Below, in pieces: positions 33,146 through 40,480 of a DNA stretch of 64,000 nt. The number at the start of each line of letters is the position of its first letter. Positions within the stretch are counted from its first letter, which is position 1. Origin of the DNA: Anaerolineae bacterium (GTDB lineage: Bacteria > Chloroflexota > Anaerolineae > 4572-78 > J111); assembly GCA_022071955.1 (NCBI GenBank), contig JAJVIM010000039.1, positions 88,275 to 152,274 on the forward strand. Reading direction: 5' to 3'. The notes under the pieces are model-generated. The model worked only from the letters and a program-made list of their open reading frames with translations, was not told where the DNA came from and did not search any database. The translations under genes and the position numbers were made by a program.

Positions 33146-33195
33146 GGTTCGATTATTGAAGTGAAGTTCTCAACTGTCCAACGGGTCTGTTGAGA

Positions 33196-33510
33196 TTATT
33201 TCGGTTCGCCTTTGTAGGTGCCGCGCTCCTCATCAAGATCGTAGTCCCAGTAGCCGGGGCCTTCGGAGAAGTAGGCTGCGTTGCGGGCGGTGTCGGCTTC
33301 GTATTCTTCCGGCACGTCTTCTTCCGGGAAGATGGCTTCTGGCGGGCAAACCGGCACACATGCACCACAATCAATGCAGGTGTCGGGGTCAATAAAGAAA
33401 AGGTCGTTCCAATCGGGATCATTGGTTGGACCGGGAATAATGCAATCGACCGGGCAGACTTCTACACAGTCACCTTCGCGGGTGCATAAGGCAGTAATAG
33501 TATGTGTCAT
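33196..33510 (-). CDS. fdxA: Seven-iron ferredoxin ([3Fe-4S][4Fe-4S] type)
   Basis: 104 residues. Cysteines 9, 15, 19 and 23 in CTREGDCVEVCPVDC and 45, 48, 51 and 55 in CIDCGACVPVCPP are present. Compared with FdxA, the second cysteine of the first motif is absent. This leaves C9, C15 and C55 for a [3Fe-4S] cluster and C19, C45, C48 and C51 for a [4Fe-4S] cluster. The acidic C-terminal extension is usual. AGGAGG precedes the ATG and a near-consensus promoter lies upstream. It is a cytoplasmic electron carrier; its partner is unknown. Confidence 0.93.
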   Translation of the reverse strand: MTHTITALCTREGDCVEVCPVDCIIPGPTNDPDWNDLFFIDPDTCIDCGACVPVCPPEAIFPEEDVPEEYEADTARNAAYFSEGPGYWDYDLDEERGTYKGEPK

Positions 33511-33578
33511 TTAAGAGCCTCCTAAATTTGATTATTGGATTGATAAGCCAAGATATTTTTACGGTGAAGGACGTTTCC

Positions 33579-33607
33579 ATTTTAGCCCTAACACCTTGAA
33601 TTGTCAA
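33579..33607 (-). promoter_or_regulatory. Promoter of the ferredoxin gene
   Basis: On the minus strand TTGACA (33602-33607) is followed after 17 bases by TAAAAT (33579-33584), about 70 bases before the start codon. Confidence 0.85.
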
Positions 33608-33710
33608 TAAAATTCCGATGCGCAATCGCGCATCCATACCTGACTATAGCGGAAGAGAGGAGGCTTAGCCAGTAACAAATGTCACTAATTATACTGACAA
33701 ACGACACGTT

Positions 33711-34067
33711 TCACCGGCCAAAACGGCTGGTCACCCGGCCCAAAATATGGCCGGCGGGAACTGCGCCAAAAACGCGGCTGTCGGTGCTTTCCTGTGGGTT
33801 ATCGCCCTGCAAAATGTAGTCACCGCGGTCGGTATCGGTGATAACCCGTTTGATCAGCCGAACGGTGGGCCGAAGGGGGTGGCGGGCAATAACAATATCG
33901 CCGGGTTGAGGCGGGCTGTGACGGTAGGCGTGGGGGTCTACCAGCACTTCGTCGGTGGGTTTGAGCAGAGGCAACATAGAATTGCCGGTAACTCTGAATC
34001 GCCGGCGTCGCCGCAGCAGCCACAGCAAAAATTCTTTATAACCGGCCGGTTTGAGGGGTGTGGTCAT
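33711..34067 (-). CDS. sodX: Nickel superoxide dismutase maturation protease
   Basis: 118 residues from ATG 34067. It is a small signal-peptidase-like (S26) protein with the serine in FRVTGNSMLPLL and the lysine in VRLIKRV, plus the QGDNPQESTDSRVFG box. It has no membrane helix, as in SodX. It removes the propeptide of SodN so that the new N-terminal His can bind nickel. The sodN gene is directly upstream on the same strand, which supports the assignment. Confidence 0.9.
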   Translation of the reverse strand: MTTPLKPAGYKEFLLWLLRRRRRFRVTGNSMLPLLKPTDEVLVDPHAYRHSPPQPGDIVIARHPLRPTVRLIKRVITDTDRGDYILQGDNPQESTDSRVFGAVPAGHILGRVTSRFGR

Positions 34068-34081
34068 GGTGGATAACAAAA

Positions 34082-34107
34082 GAGAAGGCGGCAGATGCCG
34101 CCTTCTC
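34082..34107 (-). other. Hairpin between sodN and sodX
   Basis: A 12-bp perfect stem (34082-34093 with 34096-34107) lies between the two genes, 15 bases before the sodX start. There is no T run. It may attenuate sodX relative to sodN or stabilise the sodN message. Confidence 0.6.
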
Positions 34108-34132
34108 CAACAAATGTGAGCAGTAGTGAAAA

Positions 34133-34606
34133 TTATGCGGCGGTGTACCAGGCCACGCTGCGGTTTTTGGTGGCCCAGAAAATGTTGTGGATATTTTCAA
34201 TCGCTGCCATCAGCCCTTCGGCGTCGGCCAGGCTGACGCCAACCTTTGCCGCCGAGCACAGTTTGGCGGCTTTCCAGAAGGTATCGTGCAGGTCCGGGTA
34301 TTTTTCCAGATGGACGGGTTTAAAGTAATCGGTCCACAACACCAGTAGTTCGGTTTTGGCCAGGTGGGCCTGCTCTTCTTTAATGGCAATGTAGCGAGAC
34401 ATAGTGTTATGGTAGGCAGCCATCGCTTCGGCATTGCCGGGATCGGGCGGCTGGAGCGCCAAAATTTTCTTGGTCATCGACAGCACGGCTTCGGCGGCAA
34501 TCCGGGCCGAGGCTGGATCATACACGCCACAGGGGCCATCGCAGTGAGCTTCTACTTCCGCAGCCGGAAAATAAGCTTTAATTTTGGCAGTCACTTGGTT
34601 TAACAT
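34133..34606 (-). CDS. sodN: Nickel superoxide dismutase precursor
   Basis: 157 residues with a 20-residue propeptide ending ...EVEA before H21-C-D-G-P-C26-G-V-Y-D-P. After cleavage His1, Cys2 and Cys6 form the nickel hook. Position 4 of the hook is Gly where Leu is common. It converts superoxide to oxygen and peroxide in the cytoplasm. The remaining residues are helical, as in the four-helix hexamer subunit. AAAGG is upstream and a perfect promoter lies 100 bases back. The protease gene sodX follows. Confidence 0.96.
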   Translation of the reverse strand: MLNQVTAKIKAYFPAAEVEAHCDGPCGVYDPASARIAAEAVLSMTKKILALQPPDPGNAEAMAAYHNTMSRYIAIKEEQAHLAKTELLVLWTDYFKPVHLEKYPDLHDTFWKAAKLCSAAKVGVSLADAEGLMAAIENIHNIFWATKNRSVAWYTAA

Positions 34607-34705
34607 GGGTTTAGCCTTTCCTCTTTAATTATATATTTTTTGGCACAGCTGGTTGGGCTTTAGCAAGCTCAATTAAACACTGGAGAAGAACTGACAACAC
34701 TGGGG

Positions 34706-34734
34706 ATTATAAACAGCCCCAATTGCGATGTCAA
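34706..34734 (-). promoter_or_regulatory. Consensus promoter of sodN
   Basis: On the minus strand TTGACA (34729-34734), 17 bases, then TATAAT (34706-34711): a full match to the sigma-70 consensus. It implies strong constitutive transcription unless it is repressed (for example by a nickel or redox regulator). Confidence 0.92.
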
Positions 34735-34825
34735 GGAATTTTCTAATTTTGCTTAAATTCTGTATCAATTGACGAGATGCCCCGGCTAAAGTAAAATCTC
34801 GTTTAGCTGATTAAGGAGGCTCGCT

Positions 34826-35119
34826 TTGATACATCACTCTTGTTTTAAGTGTAAACGTCGCTTTGAACTCGACCCGGTATTTGTTGGTTTTGAGTTAAGC
34901 AAATTGAAAAAGAAACGCCCCAGCCACTACCAGGCCGTGTGTCCCGCCTGCCGGGCGGTGAACAAGGTTTCGGTGCAGGCCATGCAGCCGGAACTGGACG
35001 CGGTGGAAGACGAAATTAAAAAAATGATGGCCGAGTATGAAGAAAGCAAAGCCCAGGCCAAAGCAGAGGCCCGGGCCAGAGCCGAAGCCAAAAAAGCTGA
35101 AAGCCAAGAAAAGCAGTAG
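34826..35119 (+). CDS. Zinc-ribbon protein with charged helical tail
   Basis: 97 residues, starting at TTG 34826. The strong AAGGAGG at 34813-34819 is six bases upstream, and no ATG lies nearby. Two CxxC pairs (CFKC at 6-9 and CPAC near 40) form a zinc ribbon. The C-terminal half is a highly charged Lys/Ala/Glu helix, probably a coiled coil. No known family was recognised; it may bind nucleic acid or ribosomes. Confidence 0.65.
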   Translation: MIHHSCFKCKRRFELDPVFVGFELSKLKKKRPSHYQAVCPACRAVNKVSVQAMQPELDAVEDEIKKMMAEYEESKAQAKAEARARAEAKKAESQEKQ

Positions 35120-35214
35120 ACTCGCTGGTAGAACGGTGTTAAAACGCGGATCGCCCGGGTTGAGCATATTGCGGTTTAGCCCGGCGCATCCGCGTTTGAT
35201 TTGCGGGGGGACGG

Positions 35215-36360
35215 ATGACCTTTGATTTAACCACGATTGAGAAGTTAGTTATCCAAATTCACGCAACGCCGCCCCGGGTGGTCATCAATTTTGCCGGGGC
35301 CGGCGCGCAGGCGCTGGCCTGGCTGCACAGCGTGGGCGGCTCATCCCGAACGGTGTTGGAAGCAACGGATTGTTATGCAGCTCCGTCGGTGACGGGATTG
35401 ATTGGCTTTGAGCCGGAGCATTTCGCCTCGTCGGAGGTGGCCCGGGCGCTGGCTACCCAGGCGTTTATCCGGGCCGGCGCGTTGACCGAACCCGGCGCGC
35501 CTGTGGCGGGTGTGGGCTGCAGCGCAACCATCGCTACAGACCGCATCAAACGCGGCGAGCATCGGGCCTGCGTGGCGGTGTGCGATGCCAACGGTATAAC
35601 AACCTGCTCGGTAACGCTGGCTAAAGGGGCGCGCACCCGCGTTGAAGAAGAAACGCTGATCAGCCTGATCATTTTGCGGGCAGTGGCCCGCGCCTGCGGC
35701 CTGGCTAACCTGCCGGAACTGCCGCTGCTGCCCCCCGAACGAGCCGCTATCCATACCGACCCCATCGGCTTGCTGCCGCGCCTGGTTAACGGCGAATTTG
35801 CGCTGCTCACCGCCTGGCCCAACGGGGCGCTGATCCCGGCCAAACAGCAGCCTGACGTGGCCATTTTATCCGGCGCGTTCAACCCGCTGCACAACGGTCA
35901 TCGCCAGTTGGCGGCTGTTGCCGCCGATTGGTTGGGGCAGCCGGTTTATTTTGAACTGCCACTGGTCAACGCCGGCAAACCAGCCATCGACCCGGCTGAA
36001 ACCGAGCGCCGGCTGCTTCAGTTTCAAAATGGTGCCCCGATTTTTTTAACAACCGCGCCGTTATTTGGCCAAAAGGCGCGGCTGTTTCCACACAGCGTGT
36101 TTGTGATCGGTGTTGATACCGCCGCCCGGCTCATCGAACCGCGCTTTTATCAAAACAGCCATGCCAATATGCTGGCCTCGCTGGCCGAAATTCGGCGGGC
36201 AGGTTGCCGTTTTTTAGTCGCCGGCCGGCTTCAGGGCGACCACTTTTTGACGTTAGGCGATTTATTGCTGCCGGCGGGGTTTCACGAGCTGTTTGAGCAG
36301 GTCCCGGAGCACGCGTTTCGGGCCGATGTCTCGTCTACAGAAATCCGGCAGGCGAATTAA
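35215..36360 (+). CDS. PncC/CinA-C domain fused to an NMN-adenylyltransferase-like domain
   Basis: 381 residues. Residues about 1-165 resemble the CinA C-terminal domain (nicotinamide-nucleotide amidase, PncC) with VVINFAGAGAQALAWL, GSSRTVLEATDCYAAPSV and AGVGCSATIATDRIKRGEH. Residues about 210-381 are a nucleotidyltransferase fold with ILSGAFNPLHNGHRQL (the HxGH motif), FVIGVDTAARL and DVSSTEIRQ. The arrangement resembles a fusion known in plants and some bacteria. It could salvage NMN by deamidation and adenylation, but the substrate of the second domain is not proven. GGGGG precedes the ATG. Confidence 0.82.
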   Translation: MTFDLTTIEKLVIQIHATPPRVVINFAGAGAQALAWLHSVGGSSRTVLEATDCYAAPSVTGLIGFEPEHFASSEVARALATQAFIRAGALTEPGAPVAGVGCSATIATDRIKRGEHRACVAVCDANGITTCSVTLAKGARTRVEEETLISLIILRAVARACGLANLPELPLLPPERAAIHTDPIGLLPRLVNGEFALLTAWPNGALIPAKQQPDVAILSGAFNPLHNGHRQLAAVAADWLGQPVYFELPLVNAGKPAIDPAETERRLLQFQNGAPIFLTTAPLFGQKARLFPHSVFVIGVDTAARLIEPRFYQNSHANMLASLAEIRRAGCRFLVAGRLQGDHFLTLGDLLLPAGFHELFEQVPEHAFRADVSSTEIRQAN

Positions 36361-36391
36361 ACGAAGTTGGCTAATTTTCACCTGTTTTAAC

Positions 36392-36420
36392 TTGGCAAGG
36401 GCCAAAAATTATGGTAAATT
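36392..36420 (+). promoter_or_regulatory. Likely promoter of the cold-shock gene
   Basis: TTGGCA (36392-36397), 17 bases, TAAATT (36415-36420), followed by a leader of about 70 bases. Confidence 0.6.
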
Positions 36421-36495
36421 GAAGGGCGTCGTTGGCAGTCGTTCTTTGTAGAACGTTTTGGCTCGATTAAAACGCAAGAAAGGAGGTAACTAATC

Positions 36496-36711
36496 GTGGC
36501 AGAACGAGAGGTGGGTACAGTCAAGTGGTTTAATAACACCAAAGGCTTTGGCTTTATTACCCGCGGCGATGACGCCCCTGATATCTTCGTCCATTACAGC
36601 GCTATCCGTGGTGACGGTTACCGCAGCCTGGAAGAAGGTCAACGTGTGGAATTTACCGTGGTTGATGGCCAAAAAGGCTTACAAGCCCAGGATGTAATGG
36701 TTATCAACTAA
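36496..36711 (+). CDS. csp: Cold-shock domain protein
   Basis: 71 residues. It is a single CSD with VGTVKWFNNTKGFGFI (RNP1) and DIFVHYSAI (RNP2), an RNA chaperone binding single-stranded nucleic acid. It starts at GTG 36496 with AAGGAGGTAA (36480-36489) upstream. The leader may regulate translation by temperature, as is usual for csp genes; no specific structure was recognised. Confidence 0.95.
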   Translation: MAEREVGTVKWFNNTKGFGFITRGDDAPDIFVHYSAIRGDGYRSLEEGQRVEFTVVDGQKGLQAQDVMVIN

Positions 36712-36736
36712 TTTGAAAAATCCATTATGATGCCTA

Positions 36737-36767
36737 AAGGTGCAACTGCCCGGTTGCACCTTTTTTT
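36737..36767 (+). terminator. Rho-independent terminator of the cold-shock gene
   Basis: A 10-bp stem (36737-36746 with 36753-36762) with a 6-base loop is followed by a T run to 36767. The convergent ARMT1-like gene ends at 36766. Confidence 0.9.
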
Positions 36768-38004
36768 ATTGGCCGGCCAGCACCGCCTGAATCAGGCCGC
36801 GTTTGCCGTTTACCCGCCAGGCCGGGTCAACGCCATCTAACGCTTCGGCCTGGCCGGGCTGCAAACCAATCACCGGGTCGGATTTCATGGTGCGCAGCGA
36901 AACCAGCGGCGCGGGGAAATAGTTGATAACGTTTTGGGCCAGCGCTGCCGCCGGCCAGCGGTGATCACCAAGCAGACGGCGGTAGTTGGCATCGCCTTTC
37001 ACCACCACCAGCCGGGCCTGGGCCAGTTGGCGGCGCAGGTTGGGCGGCAACTCCCAGAAAAATTGAGGGCCGTTCCAAAAAATGTCGTCGTGCAGCGGCA
37101 GACGGCCGCTTTGGCGGTAGCTTGCCAGCCGCTGCCCCAGCGCCGCCAGATCGGCCTCAGCCCGCTGCTGAATCAGGCCGATGGTCCAATCCACGTCGGT
37201 TGGGGTGGCGTCTGAAACGTAGGTGGGGTGAAATTTAACGTGCAGCGTTATCTGGCTGCTCCAGCCAAAGCGCAGCAGAAAATCGGCCAGCGCCAGATCG
37301 AGCAGCAGTTCGGTGCCGGAGTTATCGGCAATAAAATCAACCCGCCCGCCGGTTGGGGCAAGATGGGCCAGCACTGCCTCGGTATCGTCTACCAGCAGAT
37401 TGGCCTGTTCCCGCTCAATGGCAATTTGCCGGCCGGCATCTTGTGCCACTTGGTTGTAGCTCAAATCAACCCGATTTCCCCAAACCGCGTGGTGCAGCAG
37501 CGCCCTGAAACTATCCGCGGTGTTATCGGCAGAGTGGGCCAGCGCCAGCCGCAGCACCTGCCACGGCGCAGGCTCAGCCAGTTCGGCCTGTTTGCGGGGT
37601 AAAAACGGGTCGATGCCCTGCCAGCGGGCCACGGCGGGGTCGTCGCTGCCAAAATAGCCGGTGGTTTCCAGCAGCCGGCGATAGAAGAACACCTCGGCGA
37701 AAAACCAGGGGATATTGAGCCAGCTTTGGCCGCGATGGGGTTCCCAGGCCTCAGCCCAGGCCGGGCCATCGCCGGCGCGGGTGCGGAGCGGCTGCACCGG
37801 CTGGTCGTCAGCCAGCTCGGACCGTAATTGCTCCAGCCCGGCGACAATGGCCGGCGGAAAATCGGGGAAATCGGCCAGCACTTGCTCAACAATGGCCGGC
37901 TTGCGCACGGCGATGGTGTTGCGGGCAAATGAGCCGGGTTCGCTGGTGTGCAGTGGCGGCGGCGGGCTGGCCGGGTTAAACACAATGTCGGCGGCGTGAG
38001 TCAT
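36766..38004 (-). CDS. ARMT1-like damage-control phosphatase (DUF89)
   Basis: 412 residues. The C-terminal half has the family's metal site FIADNSGTELLLDLALADFLL, the lysine block VVVKGDANYRRLLGDHRW and the LRTMKSD motif. Family members dephosphorylate toxic sugar phosphates such as fructose 1-phosphate and are cobalt- or nickel-dependent. The start is ATG 38004; it begins nine bases after the cobB stop, so it is co-transcribed with the sirtuin gene. Confidence 0.88.
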   Translation of the reverse strand: MTHAADIVFNPASPPPPLHTSEPGSFARNTIAVRKPAIVEQVLADFPDFPPAIVAGLEQLRSELADDQPVQPLRTRAGDGPAWAEAWEPHRGQSWLNIPWFFAEVFFYRRLLETTGYFGSDDPAVARWQGIDPFLPRKQAELAEPAPWQVLRLALAHSADNTADSFRALLHHAVWGNRVDLSYNQVAQDAGRQIAIEREQANLLVDDTEAVLAHLAPTGGRVDFIADNSGTELLLDLALADFLLRFGWSSQITLHVKFHPTYVSDATPTDVDWTIGLIQQRAEADLAALGQRLASYRQSGRLPLHDDIFWNGPQFFWELPPNLRRQLAQARLVVVKGDANYRRLLGDHRWPAAALAQNVINYFPAPLVSLRTMKSDPVIGLQPGQAEALDGVDPAWRVNGKRGLIQAVLAGQ

Positions 38005-38013
38005 CAATTTTGC

Positions 38014-38766
38014 TCAGGGTGTGTAATTTTTCAGCGCGGTCACCAGCGCCGGCAGCACCCGGCCCGATGGCGTTTTTAAATGGTAATCGGCGTGAGGCGA
38101 CAGAGGCGTGGTATCCGGGTTGATTTCAACGGTCATTATGTTGTTGTGGATGGCCGCCGCCGGCAGCGAGGCGGCCGGTTGCACCAGCCCGGACGTGCCG
38201 ATGCACAAAAACACGTCGCAGTGCTGGGCGGCGTGATAAGCGGCCATTAACGCGTCCGGGGGCAAAGTTTCGCCAAACCAGACCACATCGGGCCGGAGCA
38301 GGTTGTTGCAAAAGGGGCAGCGCGGGCAATCGTTGTTATCGTCCCAATTTTGAATGACGGTTCTTTCTTTGGAACAGATAATCCGGCTGATGTTGCCGTG
38401 CAGCTCGATGACGCGGCTGCTGCCGGCCCGCTGATGCAGACTGTCAACATTTTGGGTGATCAGCGTAAATTTGGGGACGAGCTTTTCCAGCTCAACCAGG
38501 GCGTAGTGGCCCGGATTGGGTTCGGCGCGGGCGACCAGTTGCCGCCGCCAGGCGTACCAATCCCACACCAGTTTGGGGTTGTGCTGAAAGGCCTCAGGAG
38601 TGGCCAGTTCCTCCGGGTCGTACTGGGCCCACAGCCCGGTTTGGGCATCGCGAAAGGTGGGCACGCCGCTTTCGGCGGAGGTGCCGGCGCCGGTGAGTAC
38701 CGTTACGTGGCGGGCGGCGTGCAGTTCTGCAAGTAATTCTTTTGGGAAATCAAATAGATTTTTCAT
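38014..38766 (-). CDS. cobB: NAD-dependent protein deacylase (sirtuin)
   Basis: 250 residues from ATG 38766. Motifs are VLTGAGTSAESGVPTFRD, LITQNVDSLHQRAG, ELHGN (catalytic His), the zinc cysteines CSKE and CPRCPFC, and LRPDVVWFGE. The YAWR sequence gives the Tyr-xx-Arg pair of class III sirtuins (SIRT5, E. coli CobB) that favours succinyl- and malonyl-lysine. The cysteine spacing is also like E. coli CobB. It removes acyl groups from enzymes using NAD. It is paired with the ARMT1-like gene. Confidence 0.93.
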   Translation of the reverse strand: MKNLFDFPKELLAELHAARHVTVLTGAGTSAESGVPTFRDAQTGLWAQYDPEELATPEAFQHNPKLVWDWYAWRRQLVARAEPNPGHYALVELEKLVPKFTLITQNVDSLHQRAGSSRVIELHGNISRIICSKERTVIQNWDDNNDCPRCPFCNNLLRPDVVWFGETLPPDALMAAYHAAQHCDVFLCIGTSGLVQPAASLPAAAIHNNIMTVEINPDTTPLSPHADYHLKTPSGRVLPALVTALKNYTP

Positions 38767-38828
38767 CGGTTCGCCTCGGCGCTGATTATAGGCTAAATGA
38801 GCGGATTTTGGCAAAGGCGCGTCGGGGC

Positions 38829-38878
38829 AAAAAAAAGCGGCGTGGTGATGAACTTCGCTGCCCATTGCCACGCCGCTT
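38829..38878 (-). terminator. Terminator after the TrpB-like gene
   Basis: An 11-bp stem (38868-38878 with 38835-38845) is followed on the minus strand by a run of T. It separates the carbamoyl/PLP cluster from cobB. Confidence 0.85.
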
Positions 38879-38887
38879 CAGCTTCGC

Positions 38888-38910
38888 AGGTCACGCTTTA
38901 AGCGTGACCT
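38888..38910. repeat. Perfect 23-base palindrome
   Basis: An 11-bp stem AGGTCACGCTT (38888-38898) and its complement (38900-38910) with one base in the middle. It resembles other perfect palindromes in the window in being GC-rich outside and centred on a short purine loop. Confidence 0.85.
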
Positions 38911-38938
38911 ACTCTGAGTCTTGAGAGGTTTACCCCAA

Positions 38939-40402
38939 TTATTTCAACAACCCGGTTTTGGCGTTGAATTCTTCAATCAGCGCGTCGATTTCATCGGCTT
39001 TGTTGCGGGCGCTGGGCCAGTAGTTGGGATCGTACCACTGGGCCTGAATTTCCTGGTAGGTTTTGCCCTGCTGTTCTACCCAGGTGTAATACTTGAGGTT
39101 GTGAACGCGTTTGCGGTCCGGGTAGGTTAGCTCCTGCATGTTGGCCGTATTTTCGCCGAGCAGGTAGCGGTGGTAGGCCACCGCCGCGTCGGTTTCGGTA
39201 AATTCGCCGCGTTCTTCGTTCAGTTCGCGCAGGCGGCTGCCGTACATTTCCATCGAGTCGGTCAGCACGGCCAGCACGACATCGTTTTCGCCCAGCTCAA
39301 ACCACTTGGCAAATTTGATGGCCCCCAGCAGGTTGCCCACACCGCTGATCCCGAGCAGGTTCAACTGCTCCACCAGCGCCGGAGCGACGCCCTGTTTGGC
39401 CAGGAATTTTTTGCCCGCCGGCTCATTGAACAGGCGGATCAGGCTGATGGTCGCTTCGTCGTCGATGGCGGCGACAACATCCGTGTTTTTGGCGTTGTGA
39501 ATCCAGGGGACGTGCTTGTCGCCAATGCCTTCAATGCGGTGCTCGCCAAAGCCGTTGTTGAGCAGGGTGGGGCATTGCAGGGCTTCCAGCGCCACAATTT
39601 TGCTGGCCGGGAAGGTGTCTTTCAGCCGGTCGCCGGCGGCAATGGTGCCGGCCGAGCCGGTGGCGGAGATGAAGCCGGCAAAGGAATCGTTGGGCCCCAT
39701 GGTCCGTTCCAGAATTTCCAACAGCGCCGAACCGGTGACATTGTAATGCCACAAGTGGTTGCCCAGCTCATCAAACTGGTTAAAAATGACCAAATCTTCG
39801 CCGGAGTTGCGCAGCTCCCAGCATTTGTCGAAAATCTCTTTGACGTTGCTTTCGGTGCCGGGTGTGGCGATAATTTCGCCGGCTACGGTTTTGAGCCAGT
39901 CAAAGCGTTCCTGGCTCATGCCTTCGGGCAAAATGGCGATGGACTGGCAGCCGAGCAGGGCGCTATCGTACGCGCCGCCGCGGCAGTAGTTGCCGGTGCT
40001 GGGCCACACCGCTTTTTGGCTGGTGGGGTCAAACTGGCCGGTCACCAGCCGGGGCACCAAACAGCCAAAAGCTGCGCCAACTTTGTGCGCGCCGGTGGGG
40101 AACCATTTGCCAACCGGGGCGATGATGCGGGCCGGAACGCCGGTCAGTTCGCTGGGGAATTCAATGAAGTTGACCGGGCCAAAGCCGCCGCCGTGGGCCA
40201 CCGGCTCGTTGTGCCAGGTGATGCGGAACAGGTTGAGCGGGTTGAGGTCCCACAGCCCTACATTTTTCAGTTTGGCCACAATCGCCGGCGGAATCAGCGA
40301 CGGGTCTTGCTGTTGTTTGAGGGTGGGGATAATAATGTTGCGCTCGCGGGCGCGATTCACGGCCCGGTTCAGGGCATCTTCGTAAATAGTTAAATCGATC
40401 AT
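38939..40402 (-). CDS. TrpB-like PLP-dependent enzyme of unknown substrate
   Basis: 487 residues. A fold-type II PLP enzyme: PTGAHKVGAA holds the likely PLP lysine in the GAHK context seen in tryptophan synthase beta. SATGSAGTIAAG is the phosphate-binding loop. The N-terminal 100 residues (NPLNLFRITWHNEPV) and the C-terminal 100 residues differ from TrpB. It follows the threonine synthase-like gene; together with the YgeY, YgeW and carbamate kinase genes this suggests a beta-elimination or ammonia-lyase step. AAAGGA precedes the ATG. Confidence 0.8.
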   Translation of the reverse strand: MIDLTIYEDALNRAVNRARERNIIIPTLKQQQDPSLIPPAIVAKLKNVGLWDLNPLNLFRITWHNEPVAHGGGFGPVNFIEFPSELTGVPARIIAPVGKWFPTGAHKVGAAFGCLVPRLVTGQFDPTSQKAVWPSTGNYCRGGAYDSALLGCQSIAILPEGMSQERFDWLKTVAGEIIATPGTESNVKEIFDKCWELRNSGEDLVIFNQFDELGNHLWHYNVTGSALLEILERTMGPNDSFAGFISATGSAGTIAAGDRLKDTFPASKIVALEALQCPTLLNNGFGEHRIEGIGDKHVPWIHNAKNTDVVAAIDDEATISLIRLFNEPAGKKFLAKQGVAPALVEQLNLLGISGVGNLLGAIKFAKWFELGENDVVLAVLTDSMEMYGSRLRELNEERGEFTETDAAVAYHRYLLGENTANMQELTYPDRKRVHNLKYYTWVEQQGKTYQEIQAQWYDPNYWPSARNKADEIDALIEEFNAKTGLLK

Positions 40403-40421
40403 TTTACCGTCCTTTTTGGAA

Positions 40422-40480
40422 GTAATGCGTAACGCGTAATGCGTAATTTTTTATGAATTACGCATTACGAATTACGAATT
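40422..40480. repeat. Self-complementary heptamer array D2
   Basis: Four GTAATGC-type 7-mers (40422-40449) are followed by about five bases and then four complementary AATTACG-type units (40455-40480). The arms can fold into a long hairpin. The array fills the spacer between the threonine synthase-like and TrpB-like genes. Confidence 0.88.

Noticed and set aside
38014..38766. Sirtuin with a damaged zinc site
   Set aside because: The unusual CSKE and CPRCPFC spacing resembles that of E. coli CobB, so the site is not evidence of loss of function.
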